Source: Verrucomicrobiota bacterium (GTDB taxonomy: Bacteria; Verrucomicrobiota; Verrucomicrobiia; Chthoniobacterales; UBA10450). From it: a stretch of DNA of 43,395 nucleotides. Under the pieces are notes generated by a model. That model had not been told where the DNA came from. It searched no databases and worked only from the letters and a program-made list of their open reading frames with translations. The position numbers were made by a program, and so were the translations under genes. The stretch is taken from NCBI GenBank assembly GCA_003220155.1, contig QHRO01000248.1, positions 1 through 43,395 of the forward strand, given 5' to 3'. Below, one piece after another: positions 26,434-33,434 of the stretch (positions within the stretch are counted from its first letter, which is position 1; every line of letters starts with the position of its first letter).

Positions 26434-26528
26434 ATCGGCAATTGCAACCTATCTTGGCCGGTTTGTCGCCGGTAGCCATGGAGAGACGATCTAGCGTCAA
26501 TCCAATGGTTGCGTTGCGCGCAGAATAG

Positions 26529-28019
26529 TCAGGCCGGTTTGCGTCGCCACAAAAAGTAAACAGGAACTCCGGTGAGGACGATCAGAATTCCGATTCCTGA
26601 AGTACTTGGAACGAGATAAGCCAGGTCGAGGATTACGATCACCGCCAAAGCAATGGAAATAATCGGAACAATGGGATAACCCCAGGTACGGTAAGGACGC
26701 TCCGCGGTGGGATTTTTTTTGCGCAAGACGATGACCGCAGCGACAAGGAGCACGTAAAAAATCAAATCCGCCGAGACGATGTATTCGAGCAATTGTGTAT
26801 AGACATTCCCGAACGTGGGTGTCCCGGTTTGCGCGTTGGTCATAACCGTGCGCGGCAGAGTGAGCAAGGCCGTCCAGATTGCTTGCACCACCAGCGCGAA
26901 CGCCGGCACGTGAAAGCGATTTGTTGTTCCCACCTTATGAAAAAATAAATTGTCTCGCGCCATGGCATAGTAAACCCGCGCGCCGGCGAGGATGAGCCCG
27001 TTATTGCAACCAAAGGTCGAGATCATGATCGCCGCTGCCATCGCCAGCACCCCGGGGGTTCCGAAAATGCTGCGCATCATTGCGACCGCGACACGATTTT
27101 GCGGCGCGTTTTGAATTTCGGCTAACGGCAGGGACGCAATGTAGGCGACGTTGGCGAGTACATAGAGCACGACCACAATCCCACAACCGTAGAGTAACGC
27201 GCGCGAAAGATTGCGGCCCGGCTCGCGCACTTCGCTGCCGATAAAGGTGACATTGGTCCACGCCGTCTGCGCGAACAGCGGTCCGACCATTGCTTTGCCA
27301 AATAATAAGGCAACCGCGAGTCCGCCGATGATGGCGAATCCTGGTTGCGCCGCCTGTGCACTCCAGCCGTTGGCCGACGCATCCCACCAGTGCGATGCCA
27401 GCGCCGCGCAATTCGCTTTCCACCCGAAGACGAGCCCAATCACAATTACACCGATGAGTGCCGCGGTTTTGGTAAACGTAAAACTGTTCTGCACAATCTT
27501 GCCGACGCGAAGGCCGCGTGTATTGGAAAAGGTGAGGAGGGCGATCAATAGAATTGCAACCAGCTGTTCGGTTGAAAGACTGATCGCATACCCGGGTAAG
27601 AGCACGAATGGCGCGATCAGATAATGATCGCCCGCAACACTCGGCGCGAAGACGCCGAGAAACCTCGCAAATGCGATTGCCACCGCAGCGATCGTTCCGG
27701 TTTGCACGACGAGAAAGAGGGTCCAACCAAATAAAAATCCAAGCGCTGGTCCGTAGGCCTCGCGCAAGAAAACATAAACGCCGCCTGCACGCGGCATCAT
27801 CGTCGCCAGCTCCGCGCAGCAAAGGGCCCCGGTGATCGTCAGCAATCCAGCAATCGTCCACGCCAGCAACAACCAGCCCGGAGCACCGATTAATCGCAAC
27901 GATTCCGCCGAGACAATGAAGATCCCCGACCCGATCATCGAGCCAATCACGATCATGGTGGCGTCGAGCAACCCAAGACCGCGGACGAGCGAAGAAGATT
28001 GATCGCGTTCGTTATTCAT
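26529..28019 (-). CDS. APC-family amino acid permease
   Basis: The 496-residue protein has about twelve membrane helices in the APC (LeuT-fold) pattern, opening with LGLLDATMIVIGSMIGSGIFIVSAE, whose GSGIF unwound segment of helix 1 binds the amino-acid substrate. CAELATMMPRAGGVYVFLREAYGP marks helix 3, and GSEVREPGRNLSRALLYG follows helix 6. It resembles the AAT/LAT-like exchangers. It lies on the same strand 135 bp downstream of pxpA, separated by an inverted repeat. Uptake of glutamate, 5-oxoproline or related compounds would fit the neighbourhood, but specificity is inferred only from context. Confidence 0.9.
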   Translation of the reverse strand: MNNERDQSSSLVRGLGLLDATMIVIGSMIGSGIFIVSAESLRLIGAPGWLLLAWTIAGLLTITGALCCAELATMMPRAGGVYVFLREAYGPALGFLFGWTLFLVVQTGTIAAVAIAFARFLGVFAPSVAGDHYLIAPFVLLPGYAISLSTEQLVAILLIALLTFSNTRGLRVGKIVQNSFTFTKTAALIGVIVIGLVFGWKANCAALASHWWDASANGWSAQAAQPGFAIIGGLAVALLFGKAMVGPLFAQTAWTNVTFIGSEVREPGRNLSRALLYGCGIVVVLYVLANVAYIASLPLAEIQNAPQNRVAVAMMRSIFGTPGVLAMAAAIMISTFGCNNGLILAGARVYYAMARDNLFFHKVGTTNRFHVPAFALVVQAIWTALLTLPRTVMTNAQTGTPTFGNVYTQLLEYIVSADLIFYVLLVAAVIVLRKKNPTAERPYRTWGYPIVPIISIALAVIVILDLAYLVPSTSGIGILIVLTGVPVYFLWRRKPA

Positions 28020-28057
28020 GGACAGACACGATTACACGGTCATCTCGGTACCCATTA

Positions 28058-28147
28058 CACTGTCATCCCGAGCGAAAGTCGAGATCCCGCCAAGTTACCT
28101 TAAAGGTTTCGCAACGGGTTGCCTCGGCCTCGCTCGGGATGACAGTG
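28058..28147. repeat. Inverted repeat of the TGTCATnCCGAGCG family, perfect arms
   Basis: CACTGTCATCCCGAGCG (28058-28074) and its exact complement CGCTCGGGATGACAGTG (28131-28147) bound a 56-bp interior. It occupies the gap between pxpA and the APC permease, both on the minus strand. It could attenuate transcription from the pxp genes into the permease. Confidence 0.8.
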
Positions 28148-28154
28148 CGGCGCT

Positions 28155-28901
28155 CTAGCTCTTTCCCGGCGCCGCGATGATAATTCCTTCCCCTTCCAGT
28201 CGCGCCCGCAATGCCCGCACAAACTCAACCGCGCCGGGCGTGTCGCCATGCACGCAAATCGTCTCGGCCTGAACACGAAGGTCGCTACCGTCAACCGCAC
28301 GAATCTTTCCTTCTCGCAACATTCGGTGCACGCGCTCCGCTGCTTCATCTGGATCATGCAACAGCGCGTCCGGCTTTGTTCGGGAAACGAGCGTGCCGTC
28401 GCTATTGTAGTTGCGGTCCGCGAAAACCTCGGCCGCGATTTGCAGCCCCAATTCTTTCGCCGCCTTAAACAGCTCGGTCCCAGCGGGCGCGAACAAGATT
28501 GCGCGAGTATCAACGGCGAGCACCCCGTGCGCGATCGCATCGGACAATTCACGATCACGCACCGCCATATTATAGAGGGCGCCGTGCGGCTTGACATGGT
28601 TCATCTCCACCCCCGCCGCGGAGCAAAGGGCTTGAAAGGCCCCGACCTGATAGGCAACGAGCGCGTAAGCCTCCGGCGCACTCACTTGCATTTCAGTTCG
28701 CCCAAAATTTTTTCGATCGTCGAGACTTGGGTGCGCCCCTACTGCGACACCTTTCTCTTTTGCCGCGCGAATGGAATTGAAAATTGAGGCCGGATTTCCG
28801 GCATGAAATCCGCACGCGATATTCGCAGAGCTAACGAGGCTTAGAATTTCGTCGTCGTGACCTGCTCCTTCGCCGAGATCGGAATTTAAATCGACTTTCA
28901 T
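28155..28901 (-). CDS. pxpA: 5-oxoprolinase subunit A (LamB/YcsF family)
   Basis: The 248-residue protein shows the LamB/YcsF landmarks: KVDLNSDLGEGAG at the start, LVSSANIACGFHAGNP near 22-37, GAHPSLDDRKNFGR near 57, HVKPHGALYN near 104 and CVHGDTPGAVEFVRALR near 216. PxpA is the amidohydrolase-like subunit of the ATP-dependent PxpABC complex that opens 5-oxoproline (pyroglutamate) to glutamate in the cytoplasm. Its ATG overlaps the stop of pxpC by 4 nt (ATGA), which implies translational coupling in the order pxpB-pxpC-pxpA. All motifs appear intact. Confidence 0.93.
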   Translation of the reverse strand: MKVDLNSDLGEGAGHDDEILSLVSSANIACGFHAGNPASIFNSIRAAKEKGVAVGAHPSLDDRKNFGRTEMQVSAPEAYALVAYQVGAFQALCSAAGVEMNHVKPHGALYNMAVRDRELSDAIAHGVLAVDTRAILFAPAGTELFKAAKELGLQIAAEVFADRNYNSDGTLVSRTKPDALLHDPDEAAERVHRMLREGKIRAVDGSDLRVQAETICVHGDTPGAVEFVRALRARLEGEGIIIAAPGKS

Positions 28902-29857
28902 CCGAAACGGACCTCCAGCCCAGCGCGAAAAAGCGCGACGTCGCGTTCGCGTTCCCGCAAAAGATCGCGCGCTTCTTCCAACTCAATCAATTCGAACCGG
29001 ACTTCGTCGAGCGGCTGCAATTGTGCCGCGTCTGCGAGATCAACCGTGATCACGTGCGCGATCTTCGGATAACCCCCGATCGTCTGGCAATCACCAAGAA
29101 GCACGACCGGCGCCCCGCTACGCGGAAGCTGAATCGTTCCGGGCGCCACTGCTTCGGAAACAAGCTCGGCCGGGTTAGTCGATACCATCTCACCGCCTTC
29201 TAATCGCAAACCCATGCGGTCGGAATTCATCGCCACGCCGAATTTTTGCGCGAGCAATTTGGCTTCGATATCATCATCCCAATTCTTCCCGCGAATAACG
29301 CGAAGAAATCTTCTGCGCGAGCCGAATCGCGGTGCGCTCCAATCGGAAACGACATTTGGAAGCGCGGCGCGAATACGCGGGCAAAGTTCTGATTCCGCAC
29401 CCAGCGGAAGCAGATCCCCATCGCGTAGCGCGCGGCCTTCCCATCCACCGAAGCGGGCGCGCAAATCGGTCGCCCGGCTTCCCAGAATTTCAGGAACATC
29501 AATTCCACCGGAAATGGCCAGCCAGGCGCGGCCACCGCGCTTCGGCGAAATCTCGATCATCCCGCCAGCTGAAACGCGCGCGCAATGCAAAATCGGAATT
29601 GGCTCGTCTCCAATTCGCATCTCGAATTCGCCGCCGCTCCACGCGACCAATCGGTTGACGTTAAGCTTCAATCGTACTCGACCGCTCGTCACTTCGAGAC
29701 CAGCCACGCATTCCGGATTGCCCACCAGAAGATTCGCCAGTCGCAAAGAAACGGAATCGAGCGCGCCACCAGGCGTCACGCCAAACTTACGGAGTCCGGC
29801 GCGTCCGCAATCCTGCACCGTAGTCTGAAATCCTGCAGAAATGACTGACGCCGTCAT
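28898..29857 (-). CDS. pxpC: 5-oxoprolinase subunit C (biotin-dependent carboxyltransferase-like)
   Basis: The 319-residue protein matches the KipA/PxpC family: SAGFQTTVQDCGRAGLRKFGVTPGGALDSVSLRLAN at the N-terminus in recognisable blocks, LEVTSGRVRL near 60, SGGIDVPEILGSRATDLRARFGGWEGRALRDGD near 113-145, and LGDCQTIGGYPKIAHVI near 255-271. The fold is shared with the carboxyltransferase domain of urea carboxylase. Together with PxpB it couples ATP hydrolysis to 5-oxoproline phosphorylation. Four-nt overlaps link it to pxpB upstream and pxpA downstream. No defect is visible in this subunit. Confidence 0.93.
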   Translation of the reverse strand: MTASVISAGFQTTVQDCGRAGLRKFGVTPGGALDSVSLRLANLLVGNPECVAGLEVTSGRVRLKLNVNRLVAWSGGEFEMRIGDEPIPILHCARVSAGGMIEISPKRGGRAWLAISGGIDVPEILGSRATDLRARFGGWEGRALRDGDLLPLGAESELCPRIRAALPNVVSDWSAPRFGSRRRFLRVIRGKNWDDDIEAKLLAQKFGVAMNSDRMGLRLEGGEMVSTNPAELVSEAVAPGTIQLPRSGAPVVLLGDCQTIGGYPKIAHVITVDLADAAQLQPLDEVRFELIELEEARDLLRERERDVALFRAGLEVRFG

Positions 29858-30512
29858 CCCGAGCTTTCTTTTACGCGCGCTTCAAATTCATTGCGCGTAA
29901 TACCACGAAAGCGAACGCGATCGCCCGCCTGCAACAAAGCGGGCGGATTCGCATTCGGATCAAACAAACGCAACGGCGTGCGACCGATCAAATTCCAACC
30001 ACCCGGAGACTCAACCGGATAGACTCCGGCTTGGGTCCGCGCAATCGCAACCGAACCCGCGGGGACTTTCGTCCGCGGAGTGGCCAGGCGCGTTGTCCGC
30101 AGTTTTTCCGGAAGCCCAGCGAGAAAAGGAAACCCGGGCATAAACCCGACGCACGCGACAACAAATTCGGCGGATGCAAATTTGTTTCCGCTTCGACGCG
30201 GGCGAGATCCAGAGCAAAGTCGGCGTCGTAGCACACTGGAATTTCAATTCTTCGCCTCTTTCGTGACACGCGAATCCGTGCCGAGGCAACCAACGCGCGA
30301 ATCTTCTCTTCAACGTCTCGTTCAATCCGCGCTGGATCAAAAAACAGCGCCACCGACTCGTAAGCGGACGTAACATCGATTACTCCAGGAACGTTCGCCC
30401 TCTCCAGAGTCTCCGCCACCGAGAGTGCACGCGCCAATAATCGCTCGCGATCGGGGGACTCATCAGTGAAATCAACGGTGATTGCGGAATCACCCAGCGG
30501 GGAAATCTTCAT
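29854..30512 (-). pseudogene. pxpB: 5-oxoprolinase subunit B (KipI-like), frameshifted
   Basis: From the ATG at 30512 the first frame gives MKISPLGDSAITVDF, a typical KipI start, and runs to VCYDADFALDLARVEAETNLHPP. The second frame then supplies the catalytic half, EFVVACVGFMPGFPFLAGLPEKL, VPAGSVAIARTQAGVYPVESPGG and WNLIGRTPLRLFD, ending at 29854. The frames switch near 30165-30171, and one extra base there would join them. Compared with KipI homologues as I remember them, about ten residues that normally precede the GFxPGFPFL motif are also absent, so the lesion may be a deletion of about 28 bp rather than one base. As written the subunit would be truncated and the PxpABC enzyme probably inactive, unless frameshifting or a sequence error is involved. 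Overlaps pxpC by 4 nt. Confidence 0.85.
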
Positions 30513-30530
30513 CAATTACGATTTATCCCG

Positions 30531-30720
30531 TCATTCCGAGCGAAGTCGAGAAGTCCCGCATTAGTTTCTGTAGCGGCAGCCATCTGGCTGCGCACGCGAC
30601 ATGCGTGCCATTTGTCATTCCGAGCGAAGTCGAGGAGTCTCTGACTATTCCTCTTTTAATGCGACGCAAAGACCGACTTTCAAAATAGCTAGAGATGTCT
30701 CGACTCCGCTCGACATGACA
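30531..30720. repeat. Repeat cluster: two direct and one inverted copies of the TCATTCCGAGCGAAGTCGAG unit
   Basis: TCATTCCGAGCGAAGTCGAG occurs at 30531-30550 and again at 30615-30634; the inverted form CTCGACTCCGCTCGACATGACA ends at 30720 (positions 30699-30720). Between the direct copies sit two mini-hairpins, GCAGCC-ATCT-GGCTGC and GCACGC-GACAT-GCGTGC (about 30575-30608), resembling those at 14879-14922. The cluster fills the divergent gap between pxpB and the importer gene, and its right end runs into the AGGAAAG ribosome-binding site (30720-30726) of that gene. Confidence 0.8.
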
Positions 30721-30728
30721 GGAAAGCA

Positions 30729-33266
30729 ATGAGCGCCTGGAAATTTCTTTTGATCGCGCTGGCGGTCATCACTCTGCTTTGGTTCCTCAATCCCGAACGT
30801 ACGATCAAACGTAACGAGCCCGGCATAGTCGAAATCGTTTATCTGGCGGAGAGCGGGCCGGATACAGCGTCGGTCGAAGAAGCAATGCGCGAGTTCGAAG
30901 CCCAAAGCCGCGCTGCTCATCAAGAAAATCCATCGCACCCAATTTACAAAATTATCAAAGGCCAGACCGCCTCGCGTGATCCGACCGCCGATCCAACCCG
31001 TTTTCTCGTTAGTCTGGCGGGGGGAATGCCCCCCGACTTGATCCTCTTCGATCGTTACGCCGTGAGCGAATGGGCGGCACGCGGCACCTTCACCAAACTG
31101 GACGAATTCGTTGCCCGCGAATCCTCGAGCCCTGCGCCCGACGCAATTCGCCCGGAAAATTTCTACAAGTCATGCTGGGACGAAGTTGTTTATGAAAATC
31201 CTACCACCCACGAGCGCGGCATTTACGGAATCCCGGAGCACGTCGATGATCGCGCGCTTTTTTACAATAAGGATCTATTGAAGCGAGCCGGCTTTGTCGA
31301 CGCAAACGGGGAAGCGCAGCCGCCCCGCACTTGGGATGAGCTCGAGCGAATGGCGGTCAAATTAACCGAACACGACGCCCGCGGACGCATTACCCAGCTT
31401 GGCTTCGCGCCCAATTTCGGCAACGCCTGGCTTTATCTTTACAGTTGGATGAACGGCGGGCAGTTCCTGAGCGACGATCGCCGCCGCTGCACCTTGAACT
31501 CTCCGGCCGTGGTGCGGGCCCTGGAGTGGATGACACGAGTCTATGATTCGTTAGGCGGCGCCCAAAAGGAATTCGCTTTTGAAGGAACGGCACAGTCCGG
31601 GCAACGAAGCGCTCCGCCTGGTGAGCTCGATCTTTTTGTCCAAGGCAAGGTGGCAATGAAGGTCGACGGCTACTGGATTTTTCCAGAAATGCTCGCGCAA
31701 TACGGCCAAAACTTGAACTACGCGGTCACCCTTCCGCCATTGCCCGCCAGTGCCGCTGGCAGGGAGAACAATGGACACAGTTGGGTAAGCGGTTGGTGTT
31801 ACGCCGTTCCTTCCACCGCGCGACAAAAAGAAGGCGCGTGGGAATTGCTCAAGTTCATGTGCAGTCAGCACGCACGTGAAATCATCGGCGAAAACGAGCG
31901 GCTCCGACTGCAAAGCATCGGGCGCATTTATGTGCCGACGCAAAACGCAAACCGGCGTATCAACGAATGGGCTTTCCAAAAATATATCGCATCCGATCCA
32001 GCCATCCCCGCCAAACTTCGCGATGGCGTTAAACTGCTAAACGATTTGATCGACACTTCGCCTTTCCGGCCAGTAACGCCGGTCGGTCAATTGCTTTTCA
32101 ACGAACAGAAGCGCGCGACTGAGAACGCGATCTTCCACAAAATGTCCGCTCAGGAAGCGCTGAATGAAAGCACGGCAGTGGTGCAGAGTGCCCTCGATCG
32201 AGTGCTTAGTCCGCCGCCGGGCGCGGTTGTGCCGTCGAAGTATTTTTTGGTTGTCTACTTCTCGTTAATAACCGCGGCTGCCATAGGAATTTACCTCTGG
32301 GAGACGCGAATGGGCTTTCCTCCTGCTAATGCTCTTACGCATGCTCGAAAGAAGGGAATCGAGCAGGAGCAGGAAACAGGTGGGACTCGCGCCGGCTATT
32401 TCCGCTCGCAATGGGCCGGTGGTTGGCTCTGCGCCTCGCCGTGGATTATCGGTTTTATCCTCTTCACCGGCGGCCCGATTCTCTTCGCCATCGTCGTCAG
32501 CTTCGCCGATTACGACATTCTGAATCCCGCGCGCTTTGTCGGCCTGGCAAACTATCGCTGGATGTTTACGCGCGACCCGCTGTTTTGGAAGGTGCTTGGT
32601 AATACCCTCTACATGATCATCGGTATTCCACTCGGCATGGCACTAAGTCTGGCCATCGCTCTTCTGCTCAACCTTGAAGTGCGCGGGGTCGCGGTCTGGC
32701 GCACGTTTTTTTATCTGCCGTCAATCGTACCGGCAGTAGCTTCCAGTATTTTGTGGATTTGGATTTTTAATCCGCGAATCGGACTACTTAATAATGTGCT
32801 CGCTGCTTTCGGCGTTCACGGACCTAACTGGTTGCAAGACGAACACACCAGCAAGATCGCGCTGATTTTGATGGGACTTTGGTCGGCCGGCGGCGGGATG
32901 ATCATCTGGCTGGCCGGACTCAAAGGAATTAGCCCGAGCTACTATGAAGCGGCCGCGCTCGATGGCGCGAATGCCTGGCAACGCTTTCGTACCATCACCC
33001 TGCCGTTACTCACTCCCTACATTTTCTTCAATCTCATCATGGGTTTGATTGCTACCCTGCAAATCTTCACCCAGTCATTCATCATGACTCAAGGCGGCCC
33101 GATCGATTCCACTCTCTTTTACGCCTACCATCTTTTTAACAACGCGTTCCGTTTTCTACAGATGGGCTATGCCAGTGCGCTTGGTTGGTTTCTTTTTCTA
33201 GCAGTTTTCACGCTGACGCTACTTCAATTGAAACTATCGAAACGATGGGTACACTATGAGGAGTGA
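30729..33266 (+). CDS. Sugar-type ABC importer: solute-binding protein fused to MalF-like permease
   Basis: The 845-residue protein joins two normally separate parts. Residues 4-21 form an uncleaved-looking membrane anchor; about 33-480 form an extracellular solute-binding domain of the sugar family (GGMPPDLILFDRYAVSEWAARGTFTKLDE, GIPEHVDDRALFYNKDLLKRAGF, TWDELERMAVKLT, GKVAMKVDGYWIF). A helix at about 504-524 then crosses back, a charged linker (525-560) follows, and a complete MalF-type permease begins (562-845, six helices). The ATPase-contacting EAA loop is at about 739-763 (YYEAAALDGANAWQRFRTITLPLL). Topology is consistent: binding domain outside, linker and EAA loop inside. AGGAAAG lies just before the ATG. 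The MalG-type partner follows at 33435. No ATPase gene is adjacent, so a shared one is needed. Sugar specificity is unknown. Confidence 0.9.
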   Translation: MSAWKFLLIALAVITLLWFLNPERTIKRNEPGIVEIVYLAESGPDTASVEEAMREFEAQSRAAHQENPSHPIYKIIKGQTASRDPTADPTRFLVSLAGGMPPDLILFDRYAVSEWAARGTFTKLDEFVARESSSPAPDAIRPENFYKSCWDEVVYENPTTHERGIYGIPEHVDDRALFYNKDLLKRAGFVDANGEAQPPRTWDELERMAVKLTEHDARGRITQLGFAPNFGNAWLYLYSWMNGGQFLSDDRRRCTLNSPAVVRALEWMTRVYDSLGGAQKEFAFEGTAQSGQRSAPPGELDLFVQGKVAMKVDGYWIFPEMLAQYGQNLNYAVTLPPLPASAAGRENNGHSWVSGWCYAVPSTARQKEGAWELLKFMCSQHAREIIGENERLRLQSIGRIYVPTQNANRRINEWAFQKYIASDPAIPAKLRDGVKLLNDLIDTSPFRPVTPVGQLLFNEQKRATENAIFHKMSAQEALNESTAVVQSALDRVLSPPPGAVVPSKYFLVVYFSLITAAAIGIYLWETRMGFPPANALTHARKKGIEQEQETGGTRAGYFRSQWAGGWLCASPWIIGFILFTGGPILFAIVVSFADYDILNPARFVGLANYRWMFTRDPLFWKVLGNTLYMIIGIPLGMALSLAIALLLNLEVRGVAVWRTFFYLPSIVPAVASSILWIWIFNPRIGLLNNVLAAFGVHGPNWLQDEHTSKIALILMGLWSAGGGMIIWLAGLKGISPSYYEAAALDGANAWQRFRTITLPLLTPYIFFNLIMGLIATLQIFTQSFIMTQGGPIDSTLFYAYHLFNNAFRFLQMGYASALGWFLFLAVFTLTLLQLKLSKRWVHYEE

Positions 33267-33282
33267 TGAAGCATTAGCTCGA

Positions 33283-33410
33283 GGTAGCGCACGCGTCTCG
33301 CGTGCTGGTTACGGGGTCTCGCTGCACCAAACTTCACTTCGTGCTGCACGGGTTGAAAAGTCCGCCATGGCGGGAACGCCATCGCCAGCACGCGAGACGC
33401 GGGCGCTACC
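33283..33410. repeat. Long inverted repeat inside the importer operon (GCGCACGCGTCTCGCGTG family)
   Basis: Arms 33283-33308 and 33385-33410 (26 bp, one mismatch; left arm begins GGTAGCGCACGCGTCTCGCG) enclose about 76 bp. Related elements are at 36408-36495 and 37573-37704, with a degenerate one at 12738-12800. This copy separates the fusion gene from the MalG-type gene and could form a strong hairpin in the shared transcript. Confidence 0.85.
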
Positions 33411-33434
33411 CGGAGAGATTCGCACCGCAAGTAT

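Noticed and set aside
27001-27861. 286-residue frame on the minus strand inside the APC permease
   Set aside because: It is an out-of-frame shadow of the permease gene, very rich in Arg and Cys, with no domain.
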